A DNA stretch of 64,000 bases from the NCBI RefSeq assembly GCF_014337155.1, contig NZ_CP060632.1, positions 653,501-717,500 on the forward strand, written 5' to 3'. Both the position numbers and the translations under genes were made by a program. The notes below the pieces were generated by a model. It made no database searches and was not told the DNA's origin. It saw only the letters and a list, made by a program, of their open reading frames with translations. Below, one piece after another: positions 33,935 through 41,927 of this stretch. Position 1 is the stretch's first letter; every line of letters begins with the position of its first letter. The stretch comes from Wujia chipingensis. Lineage in GTDB: Bacteria; Bacillota; Clostridia; Lachnospirales; Lachnospiraceae.

Positions 33935-35566
33935 ATGATTAGTGCAAATAATGTAACCCTGCGGCTTGGAAAGCGGGCTTTGTTTGAGGATGTAAATATA
34001 AAGTTTACAGAGGGAAACTGTTACGGTTTGATTGGTGCAAATGGTGCAGGCAAATCAACCTTTTTAAAGATTCTTTCCGGAGAACTTGAACCGACAAATG
34101 GTGAAGTTATCATGAATGATGGCGAGCGTCTGTCTGTCCTGCAACAGGATCACTTCAAATACGACCAATATATGGTACTCGACACGGTTATTATGGGAAA
34201 TAAACGCCTGTATGATATTATGAAAGAAAAGGACGCAATCTATGCGAAGGAAGACTTCACGGATGAAGATGGTATCCGTGCATCGGAGCTTGAAGCAGAG
34301 TTTGCAGAGATGGATGGCTGGAATGCAGAGAGTGATGCGGCAACCCTCCTGAATGGTCTTGGCGTTGATACAGATATTCATTACAAAATGATGAGCGAGC
34401 TTGATGGTAATCTGAAAGTCAAAGTCCTTCTGGCACAGGCTTTGTTTGGCAACCCGGATGTTCTGCTTCTGGATGAGCCAACCAACCATTTGGATCTCGA
34501 TGCGATTGCTTGGCTCGAGGAGTTCCTGATCAACTTTGAGAATACGGTTATTGTTGTATCCCATGACCGTTATTTTCTGAACAAGGTATGTACCCATATC
34601 GCAGATATTGATTATGCGAAGATCCAGCTTTATGCCGGAAACTATGACTTCTGGTATGAGAGCAGCCAGTTGATGATCAAGCAGATGAAGGAAGCAAATA
34701 AGAAGAAGGAAGAAAAGATCAAGGAGTTGCAGGACTTTATCCAGCGTTTCTCAGCAAATGCTTCAAAGTCCAAGCAGGCGACTTCCAGAAAACGTGCCTT
34801 GGAGAAGATTCAGCTTGATGAGATTCGTCCATCGAGCCGTAAATATCCATATATTGATTTCCGTCCGAAGAGAGAGATTGGAAATGAGGTTCTTACTGTA
34901 TCAAACATTTCCAAGACAATCGATGGTGTAAAGGTGCTTGACAATATTTCCTTTACAGTCGGACATGACGATAAGATCGCATTTGTCGGACCAAACACGA
35001 TCGCAACAACAACACTGTTCCGCATCCTTGCCGGAGAAGAAGAACCGGATGAAGGAAGCTACAAGTGGGGCGTTACAACATCACAGGGATATTTCCCGAA
35101 AGACAATACGAAGGAGTTTGATAATGATCTTGTGATCGCAGACTGGCTGGCACAGTATTCTGACGACAAGGATGCAACGTATGTGCGTGGATTCCTTGGC
35201 AGAATGTTATTTGCCGGTGAAGATGGCGTGAAGAAGGTTAAGGTGCTTTCCGGTGGTGAGAAGGTGCGCTGCCTGTTGTCAAAGCTTATGATCATGGGAT
35301 CGAATGTATTGATTCTCGATGAGCCGACAAACCATCTGGATATGGAAAGCATTACAGCATTAAATAACGGACTGATCAAGTTCCCAGGCGTCTGCCTTTT
35401 TGCCTGTCAGGATCATCAGTTTGTACAGACAACCGCGAACCGTATCATGGAGCTTACGAATACGGGCTTGATTGACAAACAGACAACCTACGATGAATAC
35501 CTTGCGAATGATGAACTTGCAAGAAAACGTCAGGTCATGAATATGGCAAGCGACGATCAGGATTGA
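33935..35566 (+). CDS. ABC-F ATPase (YbiT-type) with one degenerate ATP site
   Basis: 543-residue soluble tandem ABC protein, the ribosome-associated ABC-F type, no membrane helices. Domain 1 has an intact Walker A 'GANGAGKS' (residues 34-41), 'LLLDEPTNHLDL' Walker B and 'SHDR', but its signature is 'SELDGNLKVK' instead of LSGGE. Domain 2 has an intact signature 'LSGGEKVR' (about 438) and 'LILDEPTNHLDM', but its Walker A is 'GPNTIATTT' (352-360): the Lys is replaced by Thr, and the H-loop region reads 'ACQDHQF'. In the head-to-tail dimer the intact Walker A pairs with the intact signature, giving one active and one dead site. A linker with Lys-rich helices (about 240-300) joins the domains. 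Confidence 0.93.
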   Translation: MISANNVTLRLGKRALFEDVNIKFTEGNCYGLIGANGAGKSTFLKILSGELEPTNGEVIMNDGERLSVLQQDHFKYDQYMVLDTVIMGNKRLYDIMKEKDAIYAKEDFTDEDGIRASELEAEFAEMDGWNAESDAATLLNGLGVDTDIHYKMMSELDGNLKVKVLLAQALFGNPDVLLLDEPTNHLDLDAIAWLEEFLINFENTVIVVSHDRYFLNKVCTHIADIDYAKIQLYAGNYDFWYESSQLMIKQMKEANKKKEEKIKELQDFIQRFSANASKSKQATSRKRALEKIQLDEIRPSSRKYPYIDFRPKREIGNEVLTVSNISKTIDGVKVLDNISFTVGHDDKIAFVGPNTIATTTLFRILAGEEEPDEGSYKWGVTTSQGYFPKDNTKEFDNDLVIADWLAQYSDDKDATYVRGFLGRMLFAGEDGVKKVKVLSGGEKVRCLLSKLMIMGSNVLILDEPTNHLDMESITALNNGLIKFPGVCLFACQDHQFVQTTANRIMELTNTGLIDKQTTYDEYLANDELARKRQVMNMASDDQD

Positions 35567-35622
35567 TCAGAACAGAAATGTACTGGTATAAGGCAGAAAC
35601 AAAAATCAGGACGATGAAACAC

Positions 35623-35657
35623 AAAAAGGACGGCGCTTCTTAAGAAGGCTGTCCTTT
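35623..35657 (+). terminator. Terminator after the ABC-F gene
   Basis: AAAAAGGAC...GCTTCTT pairs imperfectly with AAGAAGGC...GTCCTTTTT, ending in T5. Confidence 0.8.
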
Positions 35658-35698
35658 TTACGTGGTGCACCAATACGTACCCGTAGGCTGCGCCGGGA

Positions 35699-36616
35699 TT
35701 AAAAAGTTGTTTCGGTGTCAATGTCTAAATGCAGGATAAATTTGACCATCCGTTTGGCGTTCGTGTAATTTTGTTCGGTATTTCCAGGGAAACCAAGATA
35801 TACTTTGTCGTACCCGAGATTTAATCCTTTGGCAAAATCTGTGTCACTGATGTCAATCGCGAAAGGCACAGTCACACCATCGTTGTCATCGGCTGTACAG
35901 ATGCGATCGGAGATCTGTGAGTAGATGTCAGCAGGAAGATACGTTTTAAGAGGATAAATGATTTCCTGCATAGCACAATATTCAAGCCCCTTTTCGTCCA
36001 TAATCATGATGTCGTAATATCCGTTAAAACAGAGCATCGGGAGTTCTGTGTAGACAGATGCGCTGGAGTTTTGAGAATATTCCTCGAGGTATGTGTCTTT
36101 GTCGAGATGCACCGTAAGATCGTTGTGAATCTGGTAAGCACCATTCAGATTGTAAAAATCCAGATATTCATCGACAAAGGACGTGTCTACCGCAGAAGGC
36201 TCCGGTGAATTGACGATACAGTAGGATAAAGCAACCGGACGGCTTTTCTTGTAGATTGTAACAGGAAGGGCAATGCATACAGCGAGTATGATGACTGCAA
36301 GAATGATCTTTCCTTTATAATAAGAAAGAATATATCCTGCCTTCTGACCGGTTGTCATTCCTTCCATGTGATCCTTTAACCGCTGGCGCCTGGCATGCTG
36401 GCGTTCCCGGAAAGGCAGACTGTGAAGCTCCAGATTGTCCTCGGTATTGACCGGGGGTACGGAGCTTCGCCCGGCAGATTCTTTCTCGCTTCCGGTTTCT
36501 TTGACTGGTGTATCTGCTTCTTTGCGTGTCTCTTTGTCTGCTCCTTTGCTTGTTTCACTGACCTTTTCTTTATCTGTTTTATATTTTGTATCTTTTGCTT
36601 CTGCGTCTGTATTCAT
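35699..36616 (-). CDS. Single-pass membrane protein with Lys/Glu-rich cytosolic region, unknown function
   Basis: No family recognised. 305 residues: a long charged Lys/Glu/Thr-rich start with K-E-T type repeats (1-60), a basic cytosolic stretch ('RERQHARRQRLKDH', about 70-83), one transmembrane helix (about 102-123), then a 180-residue extracytoplasmic domain of mixed structure. The positive-inside rule puts the C-terminus outside. Its layout (long disordered cytosolic tail, TM, exported domain) resembles other Lachnospiraceae envelope proteins. Divergent from the alpha/beta hydrolase gene across 242 nt. Confidence 0.75.
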   Translation of the reverse strand: MNTDAEAKDTKYKTDKEKVSETSKGADKETRKEADTPVKETGSEKESAGRSSVPPVNTEDNLELHSLPFRERQHARRQRLKDHMEGMTTGQKAGYILSYYKGKIILAVIILAVCIALPVTIYKKSRPVALSYCIVNSPEPSAVDTSFVDEYLDFYNLNGAYQIHNDLTVHLDKDTYLEEYSQNSSASVYTELPMLCFNGYYDIMIMDEKGLEYCAMQEIIYPLKTYLPADIYSQISDRICTADDNDGVTVPFAIDISDTDFAKGLNLGYDKVYLGFPGNTEQNYTNAKRMVKFILHLDIDTETTF

Positions 36617-36775
36617 GATTGTGTCCGGAACTCCTTTTTAATGATGAAAACTGTGAAATATCACGTAAAATTATCTTAACATAGATTATGCTGGACGAAA
36701 AGTGAGAAAATGTGAAAAAAATAAGAACAATAGCGGAGACACTACCCGCAGGCGAAATATGGAAGAACCGGGGTA

Positions 36776-36804
36776 TTTACATTTTGAAAAAACTACTTTA
36801 TTAT
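36776..36804 (+). promoter_or_regulatory. Promoter of the hydrolase-like gene
   Basis: TTTACA (36776-36781), 17-bp spacer, TATTAT (36799-36804). Confidence 0.55.
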
Positions 36805-36858
36805 ATAGAAGCGTGAGTAATCGCACAGGTATTAAACAGATATGGAAAGGATAGAAAA

Positions 36859-37965
36859 GTGAAGAACATACAGGACAAAAAGAAAAAGAATTTCAAGGAA
36901 TTTCTGCACAAATTTTTTAAGATATTTATTATCATATTCGGAGCGGCAATTGCAATCAATCTGATTGTGATCGGCGTGCTGTTCCTGATTCATACAAATA
37001 AGCTGGCGGACGAGCGGGGGTATCTGAATCCGAAAGGCCAGATGGTTGAGGTGGATGGAAATAACATCCATGTGATTGTGGATGGAAATGAAAAATCAGA
37101 TAAAACGCTTGTATTTATCCACAGCAACGGTATCACGGATGATTCGGTAGCTCTGGAACCGCTGTTTGGAAAACTACAGGATTACCGTCTGGTATACATG
37201 GATCGGAGTGGATTTGGCTATAGCGGTACAGCGAAGACGGACAAAGATATTGAAAGTATTGTCGAAGAGATGCGCAGCGTGCTCGCGGCGCTTTCCATAG
37301 ATGGGCCATATGTGCTTGTTCCGAATGGGATTGCGGGTCTTGAAGCAGTTTACTGGGCAGATCTGTATCCACAGGAAGTGGAATCAATCATTGGAATCAA
37401 CATTTCGGTAGCAAATGATTTTGAGGGTATCACAGAAGAGCAGTATTGCGGATTTTTTAATTATCTGATGGTAAAATTTGCTGCCATTGGTGGGCAGAGG
37501 TATGTTAAGAGTGTGTATCCGGATAATATCGGAGCTGTGTATACAGAAAAACAGATGATAACAAGAAAAGCCTTGATATCGAAGAACTTCTATACGCAGG
37601 ATATGTATGAGGAGGATCTGCATGCGGTTGCTAATGCGGCAAAGGTGAAAGAAGCCGGTTTCCCGACGGATATACCGATGCTTGTGATTTTTTCGAATCC
37701 GCTCATGCGCCCGTATATTGACGATGATGCATCTGTGCGTGAAGAATACGAGGGGGCTCTTGAAGAAGTGTACGGAACACAGACGGATGCCAGCGCATCG
37801 GATGCGGATAAGATAGATTATGTCGGACAATATAACGCGTCGAGAAAAGAGTATTTCTCACAGTTTGCGAATGTTGAGATGGACGAGATGTCCGGACCGT
37901 CCAGGATTTATACATATGATCCGGAAGGCGTAGCCCAGAGGATTATTGCATACCTCTCGAGATAA
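36859..37965 (+). CDS. Membrane-anchored alpha/beta-hydrolase-fold protein lacking the catalytic serine
   Basis: 368 residues: basic start, one transmembrane helix (about 20-45), then an alpha/beta hydrolase domain outside the cell. Fold landmarks 'LVFIHSNGI' (oxyanion region) and 'VYMDRSGFGYSG' (about 113-124) are kept, but the nucleophile elbow, expected as G-x-S-x-G, is 'VPNGIAG' (154-160): Gly 157 stands where Ser should be. So it is probably not a serine hydrolase; a binding or scaffold role is possible. GTG 36859 follows GGAAAGGA. Ends with a small hairpin (37969-37990). Confidence 0.82.
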   Translation: MKNIQDKKKKNFKEFLHKFFKIFIIIFGAAIAINLIVIGVLFLIHTNKLADERGYLNPKGQMVEVDGNNIHVIVDGNEKSDKTLVFIHSNGITDDSVALEPLFGKLQDYRLVYMDRSGFGYSGTAKTDKDIESIVEEMRSVLAALSIDGPYVLVPNGIAGLEAVYWADLYPQEVESIIGINISVANDFEGITEEQYCGFFNYLMVKFAAIGGQRYVKSVYPDNIGAVYTEKQMITRKALISKNFYTQDMYEEDLHAVANAAKVKEAGFPTDIPMLVIFSNPLMRPYIDDDASVREEYEGALEEVYGTQTDASASDADKIDYVGQYNASRKEYFSQFANVEMDEMSGPSRIYTYDPEGVAQRIIAYLSR

Positions 37966-37968
37966 TGG

Positions 37969-37990
37969 AATTGGCACATATCTGCCAATT
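37969..37990 (+). terminator. Hairpin after the hydrolase-like gene
   Basis: AATTGGCA pairs with TGCCAATT around a 6-nt loop; only a short T tail, so a weak terminator. The stretch 37991-38300 then holds a promoter, a structured leader and a short possible ORF ahead of the sugar-binding lipoprotein. Confidence 0.55.
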
Positions 37991-38035
37991 TATGGTGATA
38001 ATGCACAAAAATGTGAAGAAAAAGTGAAAAAGTAC

Positions 38036-38064
38036 TTGCATAGTTGGTAAATATGTCCTATAAT
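38036..38064 (+). promoter_or_regulatory. Promoter of the sugar ABC transporter operon
   Basis: TTGCAT (38036-38041), 17-bp spacer, TATAAT (38059-38064). It leaves a leader of about 230 nt before GTG 38301, with small stem-forming segments such as CAGC/GCTG near 38122-38134. Confidence 0.7.
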
Positions 38065-38229
38065 AACATTAGTCATAGCGGAGTATGTTATGATATTTCA
38101 CAATTAACTATGGAACCGACAGCTTAAGGCTGGAATAATAACAGGTTCAAACACGTCTCATTTGGCTGATATATTGTGAGTTTTGTTTAAGTTGCACGTA
38201 GATAATACTGATTATTGAGGGATTTACCT

Positions 38230-38286
38230 ATGGAATGTTTAATGAAAACTGATGATATGGAAGTCGATATGACAAAAACACATTAA
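38230..38286 (+). CDS. Possible 18-codon leader ORF before the binding-protein gene
   Basis: ATG-initiated frame of 18 codons, preceded at 9 nt by GAGG and ending 14 nt before the downstream GTG start, its TAA touching the AAAGGAGGG ribosome site. Reads MECLMKTDDMEVDMTKTH, with four Met. Could be a leader peptide or chance. No coding support beyond position and a plausible site. Confidence 0.3.
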   Translation: MECLMKTDDMEVDMTKTH

Positions 38287-38300
38287 AGGAGGGTTTTTTT

Positions 38301-39704
38301 GTGAAGAAATTTAAGAAAGCAATGGCATTGTCATTGGCACTTGCAATGGGTCTTTCACTTGTAGCTTGTGGCGACAAGAAGGAAGAGACTACAACAGAGG
38401 CTACAACAACAGAGGCTACAACAACAGAGGCTGCTGCAACAGATGACGCTACAGCAGATGATGCATCTGCATCTAACGCAGAGGTATCTCTCCCAATGCC
38501 TGCTGAAGACAGCGATCCAATCTATGTTTACTCATGGAACACAGAGCTTGGTGACAGACTTCAGTATGTAAAGGACAAGTATCCTCAGTATGCTGATCTT
38601 ATTCAGTATGAGAACCTTGGTCTTGGCGGAACATCTGATGAGTACAAGAGTGCTATTGAGAACGCTATCGCTAATGGCGGAGACAAGGTACCTTCAATCA
38701 TAGCATGTGATGATGATGTAGCTCTGTACTTCCTGAACTCAGAAGCTATCGTTCCTGTTGAGGATCTTGGCATCACAGCTGATATGTACAGCAACGCTTA
38801 CCAGTATACAGTTGACTACGCTACAATCGATGGCAAGCTCAAGGGTATGTGCTGGCAGGCAACACCTGGATGTTTCATCTACAGAACAGATATCGCTAAG
38901 GAAGTTCTTGGAACAGACGATCCAGCTAAGGTTCAGGAGTATGTAAAGGATTGGGATACATTCCTTGATACAGCTGAGACAATGAAGCAGGCTGGTTACA
39001 AGATGCTTTCAGGTCCTTCAGATGCTAAGAAGCCTATCATCGATCAGAGAACATCTGCATGGGTAGAGAACGACACAGTTAACATCGACCCAGTTATCAC
39101 AGAGTATCTTGAGTTCGCTAAGAAGCTTTATGATGGTGAGTATACAAACAACAATGCTCAGTGGTCAGATGGCTGGAACACAGACTTTACAGCTGATGTA
39201 TTTGGCTACTTCGGATGTACATGGTTCACTTACTGGTCAATCAATGACAAGGAAGGTTCTGAGACATACGGAAAGAGAAATATGTGCCAGGGTCCTACAA
39301 CATATCACTGGGGCGGTACATACCTTGGTGTAACAGATCAGTGTCCTAACAAGGAACTTGCTGCACTTGTTCTTTACACACTTTGCTGTGATACAGATAC
39401 AATGTACAAGCTCTCTGATGAGACTCTTGACTTCGTAAACAACAAGGCAGCTGTAGAGAAGCTTATCGCTGATGGTAAGGGCGAGTCTCCAGTACTTGGT
39501 GGCGCTAACCCACTTCAGACATGGGCTGACAATGCAGAGAAGATCAACCTTCAGTATGCAACAGAGTACGATTCAACATTCAATGGTTACCTTGACAATG
39601 CTTCAGAGGCATACAACTCAGGCGAGCTTAAGACTGTTGATGACGCTGTAGCTAAGATTAAGGAACTTATCAAGGATGGTTACCAGAACCTTACAGTAGA
39701 GTAA
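38301..39704 (+). CDS. Carbohydrate ABC transporter substrate-binding lipoprotein
   Basis: 467-residue solute-binding protein of the sugar (family 1) type. Signal peptide with lipobox ending 'VACG', Cys 23; then a Thr/Glu/Ala/Asp-rich linker with TTTEA repeats, then a bilobed binding domain ('VYSWNTELGDRLQYV', 'LFFL...EAIVPVEDLG' style). GTG 38301 has AAGGAGGG upstream. Ala is mostly GCT and Arg AGA, unlike neighbours where GCA and CGT are common, consistent with high expression or different origin. The permeases follow after 190 nt holding two strong hairpins. Substrate unknown; malto- or xylo-oligosaccharides are usual for the class. Confidence 0.93.
   Translation: MKKFKKAMALSLALAMGLSLVACGDKKEETTTEATTTEATTTEAAATDDATADDASASNAEVSLPMPAEDSDPIYVYSWNTELGDRLQYVKDKYPQYADLIQYENLGLGGTSDEYKSAIENAIANGGDKVPSIIACDDDVALYFLNSEAIVPVEDLGITADMYSNAYQYTVDYATIDGKLKGMCWQATPGCFIYRTDIAKEVLGTDDPAKVQEYVKDWDTFLDTAETMKQAGYKMLSGPSDAKKPIIDQRTSAWVENDTVNIDPVITEYLEFAKKLYDGEYTNNNAQWSDGWNTDFTADVFGYFGCTWFTYWSINDKEGSETYGKRNMCQGPTTYHWGGTYLGVTDQCPNKELAALVLYTLCCDTDTMYKLSDETLDFVNNKAAVEKLIADGKGESPVLGGANPLQTWADNAEKINLQYATEYDSTFNGYLDNASEAYNSGELKTVDDAVAKIKELIKDGYQNLTVE
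38388..38432 (+). repeat. 15-bp tandem repeat coding for TTTEA
   Basis: Three copies of a unit close to ACAACAACAGAGGCT, in frame within the lipoprotein linker; length should vary between strains. Confidence 0.85.
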
Positions 39705-39740
39705 TTTACTGGCAACAATAATTGATATGAAATTATGGTT

Positions 39741-39765
39741 ATGCACCGGGTTCGCCCCGGTGCAT
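39741..39765 (+). other. Strong hairpin downstream of the binding-protein gene
   Basis: ATGCACCGGG pairs exactly with CCCGGTGCAT around TTCGC. It lacks a T run, so it is more likely a 3'-end stabiliser or partial attenuator than a full terminator. Confidence 0.75.
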
Positions 39766-39786
39766 AATTTAAAAAAAGATACCGCT

Positions 39787-39840
39787 GTTAGGCATTTTAT
39801 AGAGGACATTCGATGGAGTGTCTTCTATAAAATGTCTAAC
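39787..39840 (+). other. 22-bp hairpin between binding protein and permease genes
   Basis: The 22-nt arm at 39787-39808 pairs with 39819-39840 over its whole length with two G-U pairs, loop TTCGATGGAG. GU pairs replacing Watson-Crick ones suggest selection at RNA level. Likely an mRNA stability or processing element giving higher binding protein than permease levels. Confidence 0.8.
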
Positions 39841-39894
39841 GGGGGACGCGAAAACATATGTTAAAAATTATGAAAAGGTTGGGGAAGTGAAATC

Positions 39895-40878
39895 ATGAAG
39901 AAAAAGACAGTTGAATATGGTAAGTATGGATACTTCTTCATACTGCCATTCTTCTTAGTATTTTTTGTATTCCAGCTTTACCCGTTGATTTATACTTTCT
40001 ATCTTAGTTTCGTTGAGTATTACCAGATTAAACTTGGAAAATTCCAGGGTCCAAACTTTAATGGACTTAAAAACTATATCATGGTATTGGCAACGACAGA
40101 GGGTAAAGGTAGTGATCTGAAGGTTGTTTCATGGTTTGATACCATGACAGTTAAGTCAATCGGCAACACACTGAAGATTTGGGTTTTGAACTTTATTCCG
40201 CAGATTCTTCTGGCATTGCTTTTGGCTTCCTGGTTTACAGATACGGTTGTAAAGTTAAAAGGACAGGGCGCGTTCAAGATTATGATGTTCATGCCGAACA
40301 TTATCACTGCATCTTCCATCGCCGTTTTGTTCTATAGTTTGTTCAATGCTAATGGCCCTATTACTATGATGCTCCAAAATGCGCATATTATTAGCGAAAA
40401 GTATGACTTCATGGAGAAACCGGGCGGAACAATTGGTTTGATTGCATTCATGCAGTTCTGGATGTGGTATGGTAACTCAATGATTGTCCTTATTGCGGGT
40501 ATCCTGGGTATTAGTCCATCCCTCTATGAAGCAGCTATGGTAGATGGTGCGAACAGTAAGCAGCAGTTCTTTAAGATTACATTGCCACTGTTGAAGCCGA
40601 TTATCCAGTACAACCTGGTTACATCCGCAATCGGTGGTCTGCAGATGTACGATATTCCATCTCTGTTCAACGTTGACCAGTCATTCAATGGTAAGCCGAA
40701 CTTTGCATCAGAGACAATTACAATGTGGATTAAGTCACTTGGATTCACATCTAAGGATTATGGTAAAGCAGCAGCTTCATCTATCGTTCTGTTCATTGTA
40801 ACATTAGTAATCAGTATTGTCTTCTTCGCTGTTACCAAGGATAGACAGCCGAAGCAGAAGCATGCTGTGATTCGATAA
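39895..40878 (+). CDS. Carbohydrate ABC transporter permease (MalF-type)
   Basis: 327-residue inner-membrane subunit with about six helices. The MalF-type EAA loop appears as 'YEAAMVDGANSKQQFFKITLPLLKPI' (about 217-242; E-A-A and G), which docks the ATPase. N-terminal 'YFFILPFFLVFFVFQLYPLIYT' is typical. First permease; the second follows after 15 nt. No ATPase gene is here, so a shared MsmK-type ATPase elsewhere must power it. Confidence 0.93.
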   Translation: MKKKTVEYGKYGYFFILPFFLVFFVFQLYPLIYTFYLSFVEYYQIKLGKFQGPNFNGLKNYIMVLATTEGKGSDLKVVSWFDTMTVKSIGNTLKIWVLNFIPQILLALLLASWFTDTVVKLKGQGAFKIMMFMPNIITASSIAVLFYSLFNANGPITMMLQNAHIISEKYDFMEKPGGTIGLIAFMQFWMWYGNSMIVLIAGILGISPSLYEAAMVDGANSKQQFFKITLPLLKPIIQYNLVTSAIGGLQMYDIPSLFNVDQSFNGKPNFASETITMWIKSLGFTSKDYGKAAASSIVLFIVTLVISIVFFAVTKDRQPKQKHAVIR

Positions 40879-40893
40879 GGGGGTGTGCGAATA

Positions 40894-41775
40894 ATGGCTA
40901 AAAACGCAGAAGTTGAATCGAGCTACTCAGGACGTATTCGTGCAACGAAGATATTTAGAACAATCATTTGCGTGTTGTTATGTATTATCAGTATCTTTCC
41001 GTTTTATCTGATGATCATCAACTCAACATTGGATTCTATTACAATTAAAGCTGGTGTGCACCTGCTTCCGGGTTCATTTGCACAGTTGGGAGAGAACTTT
41101 ACAAACCTGATGAAGAAGGCAGAGGGTGTTGGTACATCACTTTGGGGCGCTATGCTTCACAGTGCAATTATTTCTGTACCGGCAACAATCCTTACAGTTT
41201 ATTGTTCTACATTGACAGCTTACGGACTTACAGTATATAACTTCAAGTTGAAAAATGCAGCACATACATTTATTATGGCAATCATGATGATTCCTGCACA
41301 GGTATCTATCATTGGTTTCATGCAGTTTATGATGAAGATTAATCTGTATGATTCTTACTGGCCGCTGATCATCCCGGCAGCAGCTTCACCTGCTACATAT
41401 TACTTTATGAAGCAGTATATGGCAACGGGTCTTTCACTTGAGATTATCGAAGCTGCCAGAATTGATGGTTCTGGAGAGTTCTCTACATTTAATAAGATTG
41501 CATTACCTTTGATGAAGCCGGCTATGGCTACACAGGCAATCTTTGCATTCATCACTTCATGGAATAACTTGTATACACCTTCTATGATGTTGACAGATAC
41601 AGCAAAGAAGACATTGCCTATGTTCATCATGGCTCTTCGTTCAGAGCAGTTCAGACAGGATTATGGTGTTATCTACCTTGGTCTGTTCCTGACAGTATTG
41701 CCTATCTTCATTGTATACTTCACATTATCAAAGTACATCATTGCCGGTGTAGCTCTTGGTGGTGTAAAGGAGTAA
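40894..41775 (+). CDS. Carbohydrate ABC transporter permease (MalG-type)
   Basis: 293-residue second permease. 'EIIEAARIDGSGEFSTFNKIALPLMKPA' (about 183-210) is the EAA motif; about six helices and the MalG-like 'SWNNLYTPSMML'. ATG 40894 lies about 8 nt after AAGGGGGTG; a GTG at 40885 is within that region. Terminator at 41791. Confidence 0.93.
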   Translation: MAKNAEVESSYSGRIRATKIFRTIICVLLCIISIFPFYLMIINSTLDSITIKAGVHLLPGSFAQLGENFTNLMKKAEGVGTSLWGAMLHSAIISVPATILTVYCSTLTAYGLTVYNFKLKNAAHTFIMAIMMIPAQVSIIGFMQFMMKINLYDSYWPLIIPAAASPATYYFMKQYMATGLSLEIIEAARIDGSGEFSTFNKIALPLMKPAMATQAIFAFITSWNNLYTPSMMLTDTAKKTLPMFIMALRSEQFRQDYGVIYLGLFLTVLPIFIVYFTLSKYIIAGVALGGVKE

Positions 41776-41790
41776 TTTCAAGGATTTTAA

Positions 41791-41817
41791 AAGGATCGCG
41801 CAAGCGGTCCTTTTTTT
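41791..41817 (+). terminator. Terminator after the permeases
   Basis: GGATCGC pairs with GCGGTCC (one G-U) around GCAA-type loop, followed by seven T. Confidence 0.88.
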
Positions 41818-41862
41818 ATGCCTGATAAATGATCGCTTTCTGTGTATTTACTGTGAAAAGAG

Positions 41863-41891
41863 TTGACGATAGACAAAAAGAAAAGTAAAAT
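41863..41891 (+). promoter_or_regulatory. Promoter of the foldase-like lipoprotein gene
   Basis: TTGACG, 17-bp spacer, TAAAAT. Confidence 0.7.
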
Positions 41892-41927
41892 AGAACATGC
41901 ATATAAAGAAAGGGTTGGAGGACCAAA

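Noticed and set aside
39741..39765. Classical terminator after the binding-protein gene
   Set aside because: No T run follows the stem, so only an mRNA hairpin is called.
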